A stretch of 64,000 bases of DNA, taken from Sphaerotilus hippei (GTDB lineage Bacteria; Pseudomonadota; Gammaproteobacteria; Burkholderiales; Burkholderiaceae_C). Below are positions 38,432-47,421 of the stretch, piece by piece (positions within the stretch are counted from its first letter, which is position 1; every line of letters begins with the position of its first letter). The position numbers and the translations under genes are program-made. Location: assembly GCF_003201595.1 (NCBI RefSeq), contig NZ_QJJS01000015.1, positions 1 to 64,000 of the forward strand, given 5' to 3'. The notes below the pieces were generated by a model. It saw only the letters and a program-made list of their open reading frames with translations, made no database searches and had not been told where the DNA came from.

Positions 38432-40546
38432 ATGACCCAGCTTCCGATCGATTCCGCACCGAACGACGTCACTACCCACGAGCCCTTCGTGCGCAGCCTG
38501 GATGCCATGGGCACCTGGCGCGGCCGGCTCGAGGAGAGCGTGCGCGAACTGGTGCGCTTCCTGCGCGAGCAGGGACTGCTGGACGAGGCCGCCGGCGACC
38601 TGCTCGATTCGCTGCGCCAGCGCCTGGCCGGCGAGAAGCTGGTCGTGGCCTTCGTCGCCGAGTTCTCGCGCGGCAAGTCCGAGCTGATCAACGCCATTTT
38701 CTTCGCCGATGCGGGCCGCCGCATCATGCCGGCCACGCCGGGGCGCACCACGATGTGCCCGGTCGAGCTGGGCTGGGATGCGGACGAGCCGCCGGGGCTG
38801 TCGCTGCTGCCCATCGAGACGCGGCTGGACGGGGCCTCGCTGGCCGAGCTGCGCGGGCAGCCGCGCGCCTGGGTGCGCGAGTCGCTCGACGTCAAGGATC
38901 CCGAATCGTTCGCCGGCGCCCTGACGGCCGTGATGCGCACCCGCCACGTCCCGGTCGACGAGGCCCGGGCGCTCGGCTTCTGGAACGACGAGCAGCCGGC
39001 CGACAACCCGCCGATCGACATCGAGGGCCGGGTCGAGGTGCCGATGTGGCGCCACGCCATCATCAACGTGCCGCACCCGCTGCTCAAGCGCGGGCTGGTG
39101 GTCATCGACACGCCGGGCCTGAACGCCATCGGGGCCGAGCCCGAGCTGACCGTGGGCCTGCTGCCCAGCGCCCACGTGGTGGTCTTCGTGCTGGGCGCGG
39201 ACACCGGCGTGACCCGCTCGGACCTCGAGATCTGGCGCGACCACCTGGCCTCGCAGGCGCTGACCCGCTACGTGGTGCTCAACAAGATCGATGCGCTCTA
39301 CGACCCGCTGTCGAGCGTGGAGCACAGCGAGTCCCAGATCACCCGTCAGTGCGTCCAGGTGGCGCGCACGCTGGACGTGCCGCTGGCGCGGGTGTTCCCG
39401 CTGTCGGCCCGGCAGGCGCTGGAGGCCCGCGTCGAGGGCAACAGCGCGCTGCTGGTCGACAGCCGCCTGCTGGCGCTGGAGCAGGCGCTGGCGCAGCAGC
39501 TGCTGCCGCAGCGCCGGGCGGTGTTCGAGCAGCTGACGCTGGAGGCGCTCGGCGTGGTCCAGCAGCAGACCCAGCGCAGCCTCAACGACCTGCGCCGCGG
39601 CCTGACCGAACAGCTGATGGAGCTGCGCGGCCTGCGTGGCAAGAACGCCAGCAAGGTGCAGATGCTGCTGTCGCGCGTGGCCGCCGAGACCACCGAGTTC
39701 GAGCAGTGCACCGCCCAGCTGCAGGCGCTGCGCTCGGTGCACACGCGCATGCTCAAGGAGCTGCTGCAGGGCCTGTCCGGCGACGTGCTGCGTGACCAGG
39801 TCGACCTGATGATCCGCTCGATCCGCGAGTCGCTGCTCAAGCTGGGGGCCAAGCGCTCCTTCACCCAGCTGTTCGCCCAGCTGCGCGTCTCGCTCGACGA
39901 GGCGCAGCGCCGCGGGCAGGACATCCGCGACATGCTGGCGGCCTCGTTCACCCGGCTCAACACCGAGTTCGGCTTCAGCCTGTCACCCTCGAGCACGCCG
40001 GAGCTGTCGCGCTTCCGTGACGACATGGCGCTGATCGAGCGCAACTACATCCAGTACCTCGGCCTCAGCCAGGCGATGCGCCTGGCGCAGCCCCGTTTCC
40101 TCGACCAGTTCCGGCGCATGCTGATGTCGCGCCTGCGGGTGGTGTTCGAGAGCGCGGCCGGCGAGATGGAGCTCTGGAACCGCACCGCGTCGGCTCAGGT
40201 CGATGCCCAGCTGCGCGAGCGCCGCAAGGCGTTCAAGCGCCGCCGCGAGTCGCTCGAGCGCATCCGGCAGGCCTCGGGCGAGCTGGAGGTCCGGGTCAAC
40301 GAGCTCGAGCAGCAGGAGCTGCGGCTGACCGCGCTCGACGGCCACCTGGCGCAGCTGTTCGAGGCCTCGCGTCGCGCAGCCACCCAGCGCGAGTTCGGCG
40401 ACACCCAGCCGCTGCCGATGGCCGTCGCCGGCGCGTCGCCGGTGACCCTGACCGACCGCATCGAGCTGGCGCCCGGGCCCGGGCTGCCTTTCCTCTCCAC
40501 CTCGTCACCTGCCACCCTGTCGCCGCCGGCGGCCGAGCGGGCCTGA
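38432..40546 (+). CDS. Dynamin-like GTPase
   Basis: This 704-residue protein has an N-terminal dynamin-type GTPase: P-loop AEFSRGKS (76-83, with Ala in place of the first Gly, as in many bacterial dynamin-like proteins), DTPG at 226-229 and NKID at 284-287. The rest is helical with coiled-coil predictions likely around 355-440 and 585-640 (Arg/Glu-rich). No membrane segment is visible. Bacterial dynamin-like proteins remodel or protect membranes, but the role of this one is unknown. It sits between mutM and mutY, an arrangement seen in relatives. TAGGAT at 38391 is a possible -10. Confidence 0.88.
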   Translation: MTQLPIDSAPNDVTTHEPFVRSLDAMGTWRGRLEESVRELVRFLREQGLLDEAAGDLLDSLRQRLAGEKLVVAFVAEFSRGKSELINAIFFADAGRRIMPATPGRTTMCPVELGWDADEPPGLSLLPIETRLDGASLAELRGQPRAWVRESLDVKDPESFAGALTAVMRTRHVPVDEARALGFWNDEQPADNPPIDIEGRVEVPMWRHAIINVPHPLLKRGLVVIDTPGLNAIGAEPELTVGLLPSAHVVVFVLGADTGVTRSDLEIWRDHLASQALTRYVVLNKIDALYDPLSSVEHSESQITRQCVQVARTLDVPLARVFPLSARQALEARVEGNSALLVDSRLLALEQALAQQLLPQRRAVFEQLTLEALGVVQQQTQRSLNDLRRGLTEQLMELRGLRGKNASKVQMLLSRVAAETTEFEQCTAQLQALRSVHTRMLKELLQGLSGDVLRDQVDLMIRSIRESLLKLGAKRSFTQLFAQLRVSLDEAQRRGQDIRDMLAASFTRLNTEFGFSLSPSSTPELSRFRDDMALIERNYIQYLGLSQAMRLAQPRFLDQFRRMLMSRLRVVFESAAGEMELWNRTASAQVDAQLRERRKAFKRRRESLERIRQASGELEVRVNELEQQELRLTALDGHLAQLFEASRRAATQREFGDTQPLPMAVAGASPVTLTDRIELAPGPGLPFLSTSSPATLSPPAAERA

Positions 40547-40572
40547 TCGATCTCGACGTCTTCCCCTTTGCC

Positions 40573-41733
40573 TTGACCGCTCCTTCCTTGCCCGACGTGG
40601 CGACGCCGCTGGTGCGCTGGCAGCGCATCAGCGGCCGCCACGCGCTGCCCTGGCAGCAGACCCGTGATCCCTACCGCGTCTGGCTGTCGGAGATCATGCT
40701 GCAGCAGACCCAGGTCACCACGGTGCTGGCCTACTACGCCCGTTTCCTCGAGCGTTTCCCCGGTGTCGCCGACCTGGCGGCCGCGCCGCTCGACGAGGTC
40801 CTGGCCCTGTGGGCCGGCCTCGGTTATTACAGCCGTGCCCGCAACCTGCACCGCTGCGCCCAGGCGGTGGTGGCGCAGCACGGCGGGGCCTTTCCGGACC
40901 GTGCGGCGGTGCTGGCCGAGCTGCCCGGCATCGGCCGCTCGACGGCGGCGGCCATCGCCGCCTTCTGCTTCGGCGAGCGGGTCGCCATCCTCGACGGCAA
41001 CGTCAAGCGGGTGCTGGGGCGGGTGCTGGCCTTCGAGGGCGATCTGGCCCAGGCGGCGCAGGAGCGTGCGCTCTGGGCGCAGGCGCAGGCGCTGCTGCCG
41101 CTCGCGGCCTCGGACATGCCGGCCTACACCCAGGGCCTGATGGACCTAGGCGCCAGCCTGTGCGGACCCCGCTCGACGCAGTGCGACGCCTGCCCGCTGG
41201 CCGATCGCTGCCGGGCCCGCCAGCTCGCACGCGTGGCCGAGTTCCCGGTCAAGACCCGCAAGCTGGTGCGCAAGGCCATGGCCAGCTGGACGCTCTGGAT
41301 CTCTTCGGGCGATGCGGTGTGGCTGCAGCAGCGGCCCGAGCGCGGCGTCTGGGCCGGCCTGTGGACGATGCCGCTGTTCGACGACGAGGCCACGCTGCAG
41401 TCCGCGGTGCGGGGGCTGGTCGAGGCGCAGCCAGCGGCGGTGGCGGGCGCGTCGCCATGGGTCTGCCGCGAGACGCCGCCCGGGCTGGCCCCGGCCGATC
41501 TGCTCGAGACCGAACCGGAGCCCGACAGCCTCGGCCTGTGGACGCTGCCGGCCTTCGTGCATGTGCTGACCCACCGCGACTGGACGCTGCACCCGCGTCG
41601 GCTGGTGCTGCGCGGCGACGCCGGCCCGCCGCCGCTGTCGGCGGCGCTGGGCCCCGGGCGCTGGGTGTCGCGCGACGGCCTGGCGGCCGTCGGCCTGCCC
41701 ACGCCTATGCGTCGCCTGCTGACGCCGCGATGA
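40573..41733 (+). CDS. mutY: A/G-specific adenine glycosylase MutY
   Basis: This 386-residue protein has the catalytic Glu in LSEIMLQQTQVTTVL, the helix-hairpin-helix VLAELPGIGRSTAAAIAAFC, the catalytic Asp in ILDGNVKRVLGR, and the 4Fe-4S ligands from CGPRSTQCDACPLADRC. The C-terminal NUDIX-like domain for 8-oxoG recognition follows (WLQQRPERGVWAGLWTMPLF). It removes adenine opposite 8-oxoguanine. The start is TTG 40573. Its last 29 bases overlap tail-to-tail with the Lon-N-domain gene on the other strand. Confidence 0.96.
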   Translation: MTAPSLPDVATPLVRWQRISGRHALPWQQTRDPYRVWLSEIMLQQTQVTTVLAYYARFLERFPGVADLAAAPLDEVLALWAGLGYYSRARNLHRCAQAVVAQHGGAFPDRAAVLAELPGIGRSTAAAIAAFCFGERVAILDGNVKRVLGRVLAFEGDLAQAAQERALWAQAQALLPLAASDMPAYTQGLMDLGASLCGPRSTQCDACPLADRCRARQLARVAEFPVKTRKLVRKAMASWTLWISSGDAVWLQQRPERGVWAGLWTMPLFDDEATLQSAVRGLVEAQPAAVAGASPWVCRETPPGLAPADLLETEPEPDSLGLWTLPAFVHVLTHRDWTLHPRRLVLRGDAGPPPLSAALGPGRWVSRDGLAAVGLPTPMRRLLTPR

Positions 41734-42346
41734 TCTGCTGACGGCGCAGGAAACCGTGCACCAGCGCCAGCCGGGCGCCGGGATCCCGCAACGCCATCAG
41801 CCGTTGCTTGGTGGCCGCCGGCAGCGGCAGCAGCTCGCTCCAGCGGTTGGCGACCCAGCCGGCGTCGTCGTAGTGCCAGGGGCTCAGGAAGGGCTCGGAC
41901 CCCTGCGCGGCCAGCGTGTCGACCGTCGTGCGCAGGGCCTCGACCGTGCTGCGCACCTCGTCGGCCGGCCGCACCGGCGGATCGTCGTCCAGCCAGCTCA
42001 CCCCGGCGCGCCACAGGCCGTCACGTTCCTGGCGCGGGCTCGACGACAGCTCGAAGCGCTGGCTGCCGCGGCAGCGCACGTGCAGCAGGCCGGCCTGCTC
42101 GCTGTCGCAGGAGATCAGCCGGGCCAGGCAGCCCACGGGCTCGCACGACATGGGCTCGTCGCTGCGGCGCACCTCGGAGCCCTGGATCAGCGTGACCACG
42201 CCGAAGCCTTCGCCGTGGCGCAGGCAGTGCGCCATCAGATCGAGGTAACGCGCCTCGAAGATCTGCAGCCCCAGCTGACCCTGCGGGAACAGCACGGTGT
42301 GCAGCGGAAACAGCGCCAGCTCGGAGGGCAGGGCCGGTGCGCTCAT
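41705..42346 (-). CDS. Lon N-terminal-domain (PUA-like) protein without protease domain
   Basis: This 213-residue protein consists of the Lon substrate-binding N domain: LALFPLHTVLFPQGQLGLQI, FEARYLDLM and GFGVVTLIQGSEVR, with C-terminal helices ending RRQQIIAAS. Stand-alone members of this type are common in bacteria; no ATPase or protease part is present. It may bind unfolded proteins or peptides, but this is inference. It lies downstream of rapZ with 17 bp between them in the nadK-recN-rapZ run. Confidence 0.9.
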   Translation of the reverse strand: MSAPALPSELALFPLHTVLFPQGQLGLQIFEARYLDLMAHCLRHGEGFGVVTLIQGSEVRRSDEPMSCEPVGCLARLISCDSEQAGLLHVRCRGSQRFELSSSPRQERDGLWRAGVSWLDDDPPVRPADEVRSTVEALRTTVDTLAAQGSEPFLSPWHYDDAGWVANRWSELLPLPAATKQRLMALRDPGARLALVHGFLRRQQIIAASAGDA

Positions 42347-42363
42347 GGCGGCGGGCGGCAGCC

Positions 42364-43293
42364 TCAGCGGCTGCCGGCCTCCTTGGCCTCGATCTCGCGG
42401 TGCCGGATCAGCGTGGGCACGCGCGAGCGGTAGATCTCGCCCAGGCGCTCGGCCAGGTAGACCGAGCGGTGCTGCCCGCCGGTGCAGCCCACGGCCACGG
42501 TCAGGTAGCTGCGCTGGTCCATCGCGTAGCTGGGCAGCCAGCGGTCCAGGAAGGACTGGATCTGCGCCAGCATGTCGCCGACCTCGGGCTGGGCGCGCAG
42601 GAAATCCTGCACCCCGGCGTCGCGCCCGGTCAGGGCCCGCAGCTCGCGCACGTAGTGCGGATTGGGCAGCACCCGCAGGTCGAAGACCAGGTCGGCATCA
42701 CGGGGCACGCCGTGCTTGAAGGCGAAGGACTCGAACACCACCGTCAGCGCCGCATCGCTGGCCCCGACGAGCTGCAGGATCCAGCTGCGCAGCTGGGCGG
42801 GCCGCAGGTCGGTGGTGTCGATGACGGTGGAGACCTCGCGCAGCCGGCCGAGCGTCTCGCGCTCGAGCTCGATCGCCTCGATCAGCCCGGAGCGCGACGG
42901 GGGCTGCCCCGGCTCCTCGTCGCGCGAGGACAGCGGATGGCGCCGGCGGGTCTCGGAGTAGCGCCGCACCAGCGCCTCGGTGCTCGACTCCAGGAACAGC
43001 TTGAGCATCGGGATGCCCAGACGCTGCAGCTCGTCGCTCAGCGGCAGCAGCTTGGGCAGCGACGCCGCGCTGCGCACGTCCATGGCCACCGCCACCTTGC
43101 GGGCGGCCTGCGAGCGTTCCAGCCGGATGAAGTCGAGCAGCAGCTCGGGCGGCAGGTTGTCGACGCAGAAGTAGCCGGCGTCCTCCAGCGCATTGAGCGT
43201 GACCGACTTGCCCGAGCCCGAGATGCCCGAGATCAGCACCACCGGTGAAGGAATCTCATCCGTGGCGGGTGAGGGCGGCAGGGGTGTGTTCAT
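42364..43293 (-). CDS. rapZ: RNase adapter protein RapZ
   Basis: This 309-residue protein has Walker A VLISGISGSGKSVTLNALED, the GYFCVDNLPPELL segment and, in the C-terminal domain, VAVGCTGGQHRSVYLAERL. RapZ binds GlcN6P and nucleotides and directs RNase E to small RNAs in enterobacteria; in betaproteobacteria its role is less studied and PTS-linked regulation is possible. It lies 6 bp after the recN stop in the same direction. Confidence 0.95.
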   Translation of the reverse strand: MNTPLPPSPATDEIPSPVVLISGISGSGKSVTLNALEDAGYFCVDNLPPELLLDFIRLERSQAARKVAVAMDVRSAASLPKLLPLSDELQRLGIPMLKLFLESSTEALVRRYSETRRRHPLSSRDEEPGQPPSRSGLIEAIELERETLGRLREVSTVIDTTDLRPAQLRSWILQLVGASDAALTVVFESFAFKHGVPRDADLVFDLRVLPNPHYVRELRALTGRDAGVQDFLRAQPEVGDMLAQIQSFLDRWLPSYAMDQRSYLTVAVGCTGGQHRSVYLAERLGEIYRSRVPTLIRHREIEAKEAGSR

Positions 43294-43299
43294 GGCGGA

Positions 43300-45033
43300 T
43301 CACCGGCGGGCGCGGGACTTCTGATGCGTCGAGGCCGAAGTATCGGGGTGGATGCCGATCCTTGCATGGCTTTGTGCATGGGCCAGCATCTCGCGTGCGT
43401 GGGCGATGCCCGCGCTCGAGGCCTGCTGGCCGCCCAGCATGCGGGCGATCTCGCCGACCCGGGCCTCGTCGTCCACCGGACGCACGTCGCTGCGGGTCAG
43501 GCCCGCCTCGCTCTGCTTGCTGACCACGAAGTGCTGGTCCGCGCAGGCGGCGACCTGCGGCAGGTGCGTGACCGCCAGCACCTGGCGCTCGCCGCCCAGG
43601 CGGCGCATCAGCTGCCCCACCGTGTCGGCCACCGTGCCGCCGATGCCGGAGTCGACCTCGTCGAAGATCAGCGTGGCCGTGCCCCGGCCCTGGCGGCCCT
43701 GCCGCTGGCTGGTGGTCACCGCGATGGCCAGGGCCAGGCGCGACAGCTCGCCGCCCGAGGCCACCTTGCCGATCGGTCGGGGCGTGCTGCCGGCATGGCC
43801 GGCCACCAGGAACTCGGCCGACTCCAGCCCGTGGGCCTGCGGCTGGGGCAGGGGCTCGAGCGTGATGTCGAAGCGTCCGCCCGCCATGCCCAGCGTCTGC
43901 ATGGCCGCGCTCACGTCGGCCGCCAGGCGCGGGGCGGCCTCGTGCCGATGGTGCGACACGGCGCTGGCGGCGGTCTCGAAGTCCAGGCGCGCCCGCTCGG
44001 CGCGGCGCTCGAGCCCGTCCAGGTCGGCGGCGGCGTCCAGCGCCTGCAGCTCCCGGCGCCAGCCCTGCCAGAGCGCCGGCAGTTCCTCGGGCGGACGGCG
44101 CAGTCGCCGGGCCAGTCCCATCCAGGCCGACAGCCGGGCGTCGAGCTCGCCCAGCCGCTCGGGCTCCAGGTCGGTGCGGCGCAGCGCCGCGCGCAGGCTG
44201 TGCGCGGCGTCGGCCAGCTGCGCCTGGGCGCCCTGCAGCACCTCGACCACCTCGCCCAGCTGCGGGTCGTAGTGCGACACGCCGGCCAGCGCGCCCAGCG
44301 CCCGGTCGGTCAGCGCGCTGGCGCTGATCTCGCCTTCACTGGTCGCGTCCAGCGCCAGCTGGGCGGCATCGAGGATGGCCTGGGCGTGGGCGAGCCGCTG
44401 GTGCTCGCCGTTGAGCTCGTCCCATTCGTGCTCCCCGGGGGCCAGCCGGGCGATCTCGCCGATCTGCCAGCCCAGCCGCTCGCGCTCGCGCTCGAGGTCG
44501 GCGCCGTGCGCGCGGGCCTCGTCGAGCGCCTGCCGGGCGGCCCGCCAGCGGCTCCAGGCCTGGGCCATCGCGTTCGTGTCGATGCCGGCGAAGTCGTCGA
44601 GCAGCTCGCGCACCGAGGCCGCCCGCGTCAGGCTCTGCCAGGCGTGCTGGCCGTGGATGTCGACCAGCAGCTCGCCCAGCTCCTTCATCTGCGCCAGCGT
44701 GGCGGGGCTGCCGTTGATCCAGCCGCGGCTCTTGCCCTGGCCGTCGACGGTGCGGCGCATCAGCAGCGGCGACTCGGGCGCGCAGCCCGCGGCCTCGAGC
44801 CAGGCGGTCACCGCGGGCGTGACCGGTTCGAACTCGGCGCAGAGGTCGGCGCGGCTGCAGCCTTCACGCACCACGCCGGCGTCTCCCCGACCGCCCAGCG
44901 TCAGCTGCAGCGCGTCGATCAGGATGGACTTGCCCGCGCCGGTCTCGCCGGTCAGCACGGCAAAGCCCGCGTCGAAATCGACCTCCAGGCTCGTGACGAT
45001 GACGAAGTCGCGCAGGACGAGGCGCTTGAGCAT
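43300..45033 (-). CDS. recN: DNA repair protein RecN
   Basis: This 577-residue SMC-like ATPase starts [20 protein letters not shown], has Walker [18 protein letters not shown], two coiled-coil arms around a zinc-hook-less hinge, the signature [14 protein letters not shown] and Walker [14 protein letters not shown]. It gathers DNA ends at double-strand breaks. The ATG overlaps the last base of the nadK stop, so the two genes are coupled. No LexA-box search could be made by eye with confidence. Confidence 0.96.
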   Translation of the reverse strand: MLKRLVLRDFVIVTSLEVDFDAGFAVLTGETGAGKSILIDALQLTLGGRGDAGVVREGCSRADLCAEFEPVTPAVTAWLEAAGCAPESPLLMRRTVDGQGKSRGWINGSPATLAQMKELGELLVDIHGQHAWQSLTRAASVRELLDDFAGIDTNAMAQAWSRWRAARQALDEARAHGADLERERERLGWQIGEIARLAPGEHEWDELNGEHQRLAHAQAILDAAQLALDATSEGEISASALTDRALGALAGVSHYDPQLGEVVEVLQGAQAQLADAAHSLRAALRRTDLEPERLGELDARLSAWMGLARRLRRPPEELPALWQGWRRELQALDAAADLDGLERRAERARLDFETAASAVSHHRHEAAPRLAADVSAAMQTLGMAGGRFDITLEPLPQPQAHGLESAEFLVAGHAGSTPRPIGKVASGGELSRLALAIAVTTSQRQGRQGRGTATLIFDEVDSGIGGTVADTVGQLMRRLGGERQVLAVTHLPQVAACADQHFVVSKQSEAGLTRSDVRPVDDEARVGEIARMLGGQQASSAGIAHAREMLAHAQSHARIGIHPDTSASTHQKSRARR

Positions 45034-45923
45034 CAGGCGGCTCCGATCGGGGCCGGGGCGCCTTCGTTCCAGTGCAGCTTGCGCCGCAGGGTGGCGTAGT
45101 AGTTCCAGCCGCGCGGGTGCAGGAAACGCACCCGCTGGTCGGAGCGGCGCACGCAGATGCGGTCGCCGTGCATCAGGTGGGTCAGTGCATGCATGTCGAA
45201 GTTGGCCGAGGTGTCGCGGTCGCTGACGATCTCGATGCAGACCTCGCCCGAGTCGGGCAGCACGATGGGCCGGTTCGACAGCATGTGCGGCGCGATCGGC
45301 ACCAGCAGCCAGCCCGCCACGCCCGGATGCAGGATCGGCCCGCCCGCCGACAGCGAGTAGGCGGTCGAGCCGGTCGGCGAGGACAGGATCAGGCCGTCGG
45401 CGCGGAAGTTGGCCACGAACTGCTGGTCGACCTCGACCCGCAGCTCGACCATCGTCGCCGCGCCGCTGCGCAGCACGACGTCGTTCATCGCCAGCGCCTC
45501 GTAGATGCACTGGCCGTCGCGCAGCACCCGGCCCTCGAGCATCGCGCGGTATTCCTCTTCGTAGTCGCCCGCCAGCATGGCCTCGAGCGTCTGCTCCACG
45601 CCGTGGACCGGCACGTCGGTGATGAAGCCCAGCCGACCCTGGTTGACCCCGACCATCGGCACGCCGTGGCGCGCCATCTCGCGGGCGATGCCCAGCATCG
45701 TGCCGTCTCCCCCGACCACGATGGCGATGTCGCACCGGCGCCCCAGGGCGTCGATGTCGAGGGCAGGGTACTGGTCCATGCCGGTGTTGCGGGCAGTGGC
45801 CTCTTCCAGCGAGACCGTCAGGCCCTGGCGGACCAGCTGCTGGGCGATGGTCTCCAGCAGCGGGCGCATGCCCTGTGCCTGATACTTGCCTACAAGGGCG
45901 GCATGGCGAAAGCGGCTCGTCAT
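45033..45923 (-). CDS. nadK: NAD kinase
   Basis: This 296-residue enzyme has the ATP-NAD kinase motifs [20 protein letters not shown] and LGFITDV, then [11 protein letters not shown] and [20 protein letters not shown]. It phosphorylates NAD to NADP. The start is ATG 45921-45923. It is divergent from hrcA with 93 bp between starts, the usual arrangement in betaproteobacteria. Confidence 0.97.
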   Translation of the reverse strand: MTSRFRHAALVGKYQAQGMRPLLETIAQQLVRQGLTVSLEEATARNTGMDQYPALDIDALGRRCDIAIVVGGDGTMLGIAREMARHGVPMVGVNQGRLGFITDVPVHGVEQTLEAMLAGDYEEEYRAMLEGRVLRDGQCIYEALAMNDVVLRSGAATMVELRVEVDQQFVANFRADGLILSSPTGSTAYSLSAGGPILHPGVAGWLLVPIAPHMLSNRPIVLPDSGEVCIEIVSDRDTSANFDMHALTHLMHGDRICVRRSDQRVRFLHPRGWNYYATLRRKLHWNEGAPAPIGAA

Positions 45924-46003
45924 GAGGAAATTACACCACAGCCCCCCGCCTGCCATGATGGCGGTCTTCCCCGCCTGTGGCCGCGGGTGGTGATTCACGA
46001 ACC

Positions 46004-46009
46004 TACAAT
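46004..46009 (+). promoter_or_regulatory. Candidate -10 box of hrcA
   Basis: TACAAT lies 7 bp upstream of the hrcA ATG. If used, transcription would begin at or next to the start codon, giving an mRNA with almost no leader. No good -35 sequence is found 17 bp upstream. The same TACAAT hexamer precedes the tRNA at 47079 and the bactofilin gene at 63339. Confidence 0.4.
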
Positions 46010-46016
46010 CGGATAC

Positions 46017-47042
46017 ATGCTGGACGACCGAGCCAAGATGCTGCTCAAGACCCTGGTCGAGCGATACATCGCCGACGGGCAGCCCGTGGGGTCGCGGACC
46101 TTGTCCCGGACCTCGGGGCTGGAGCTTTCCCCCGCGACCATCCGCAACGTGATGTCCGACCTGGAGGAGCTGGGCCTGATCGTCAGCCCGCACACCTCCG
46201 CCGGCCGGGTGCCCACCGCGCGCGGCTATCGCATGTTCGTCGACGCGATGCTCACCACGCGGGTGCAGGGCGCCGGCCGCGACGCCGTCGACACGCTGCC
46301 CGCGCCGCTGATCGAGCCCGACCAGCCCAAGCGGGTCATCGCCAACGCGGCCCAGGTGCTGTCGAGCCTGTCGCACTTCGTCGGCGTCATCACCACGCCG
46401 CGCAAGCCCAGCGTCTTCCGCCACATGGAGTTCCTGCGCCTGGGCGAGCGCCGCATCCTGCTCATCCTGGTCTCGCCCGACGGCGACGTGCAGAACCGCG
46501 TGCTCTTCACCGCCAAGGACTACGGCCAGGGCGAGCTGCAGGAGGCCAGCAACTACCTCAACAGCCACTGCGCGGGCCTGAGCATCGAGGCCATGCGCGA
46601 GCGCATCAAGTCCGAGGTCGACACGCTGCGCGTCGAGATCTCCACGCTGATGCAGTCGGCCGTGCAGGCCGGCTCCGAGGCGGTCGACGAGGAGTCGCAG
46701 CGTGTCGTCGTCGTCGGCGAGCGCAACCTGCTCGAGGTCAGCGACTTCGGCACCGACCTGGGCTCGCTGCGCAAGATGTTCGACGTCTTCGAGCAGAAGA
46801 CCCAGCTGATGCGCCTGCTCGACGGCTCCAGCCGCGCCGAGGGCGTCAGCATCTACATCGGCGGCGAGACCGGCGTCGTGCCCTTCGAGGAGCTGTCGGT
46901 CGTCTCCGCCCCCTACGAGGTGCATGGCCAGATCGTCGGCACCCTCGGCGTCATCGGCCCCACCCGCATGGCCTACGATCGCATGATCCAGATCGTCGAC
47001 GTCACCGCCCGCCTGGTCGGCAACGCGCTGAGTCAGAAGTGA
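46017..47042 (+). CDS. hrcA: Heat-shock repressor HrcA
   Basis: This 341-residue protein starts [20 protein letters not shown] and has the winged-helix [20 protein letters not shown] and [13 protein letters not shown], then the GAF-like core ([20 protein letters not shown]). It represses groE and related operons by binding the CIRCE element. There is no CIRCE (TTAGCACTC-N9-GAGTGCTAA) upstream of hrcA itself, so autoregulation through CIRCE is not supported here. A tRNA gene follows 58 bp downstream. Confidence 0.96.
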   Translation: MLDDRAKMLLKTLVERYIADGQPVGSRTLSRTSGLELSPATIRNVMSDLEELGLIVSPHTSAGRVPTARGYRMFVDAMLTTRVQGAGRDAVDTLPAPLIEPDQPKRVIANAAQVLSSLSHFVGVITTPRKPSVFRHMEFLRLGERRILLILVSPDGDVQNRVLFTAKDYGQGELQEASNYLNSHCAGLSIEAMRERIKSEVDTLRVEISTLMQSAVQAGSEAVDEESQRVVVVGERNLLEVSDFGTDLGSLRKMFDVFEQKTQLMRLLDGSSRAEGVSIYIGGETGVVPFEELSVVSAPYEVHGQIVGTLGVIGPTRMAYDRMIQIVDVTARLVGNALSQK

Positions 47043-47100
47043 GGCGAGCGCGCCCCTGGGGGGGGCGCCGACAGCCTCTACAATCGCCCGCTGCACGAGG

Positions 47101-47177
47101 GGGCCGTTAGCTCAGTTGGTCAGAGCAGAGGACTCATAATCCTTTGGTCGTTGGTTCAAGTCCAACACGGCCTACCA
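47101..47177 (+). tRNA. tRNA with anticodon CAT, probably tRNA-Ile2
   Basis: The sequence folds fully: acceptor GGGCCGT with ACGGCCT (first pair G-U), D-loop AGCTCAGTTGGTCAGAGC, anticodon loop TCATAAT, T-arm GTTGGTTCAAGTCCAAC, and encoded CCA. CAT can mean elongator Met or Ile2 (C modified to lysidine). The T-arm and variable region TTGGTCG are closer to enterobacterial Ile2 than to elongator Met, so Ile2 is favoured. Its last 22 bases recur perfectly at 48732-48753, so it is the integration site of a small island. Confidence 0.92.
47156..47177 (+). repeat. Left attachment-site repeat (within the tRNA)
   Basis: Twenty-two bases beginning TCAAGTCCAACACGGCC and ending CTACCA, the 3' part of the T-arm and acceptor plus CCA. 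It is identical to 48732-48753 in the same orientation, as expected for attL/attR left by a tyrosine integrase that uses a tRNA 3' end. Confidence 0.85.
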
Positions 47178-47421
47178 AAAACATCATGAAAATCAACAAG
47201 TTGCGGAGAATTCTGGCGCTGTGACTTGTTGGTCTTGTTTCTTGGTGTTCTCCGTTGCCAGTCTGTTGCCAGTTTTCGGCGGGGTGTCCCCTCCGTGGGG
47301 CAAGGGCTTGAGGGTGGCGAAGAGGTTGCGCGGTGGTGGCCCTGCAACATGTCCCGCCTTCTCCCGCTGCAATCAAGTGCAAAGGTGCGGCCCGCACTGG
47401 CAACCGACTGGCAACGGGCCT
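47178..47421. other. Left non-coding part of the island
   Basis: These 244 bases lie between the tRNA and the AbiTii stop. No gene is supported; a minus-strand frame crossing the tRNA end (VGRVGLEPTTKGL) is a known artefact of tRNA antisense translation. The segment contains the paired 9-bp repeats listed separately. Confidence 0.6.
47254..47415. repeat. Four 9-bp GTTGCCAGT repeats in inverted pairs, arm-site-like
   Basis: GTTGCCAGT occurs twice in direct orientation two bases apart (47254-47262 and 47265-47273). Its complement ACTGGCAAC occurs twice, again two bases apart (47396-47404 and 47407-47415). The two 20-bp blocks are inverted copies with one mismatch. Such short paired direct repeats near an attachment site are how integrase arm-type or excisionase sites look, though here no integrase gene accompanies them. 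Confidence 0.6.

Noticed and set aside
45924-46016. CIRCE operator upstream of hrcA
   Set aside because: No TTAGCACTC-N9-GAGTGCTAA or close variant is present in the 93-bp gap.
47134-47403. Minus-strand frame ending VGRVGLEPTTKGL
   Set aside because: This peptide is a well-known artefact from reading a tRNA 3' end antisense; it crosses the tRNA.
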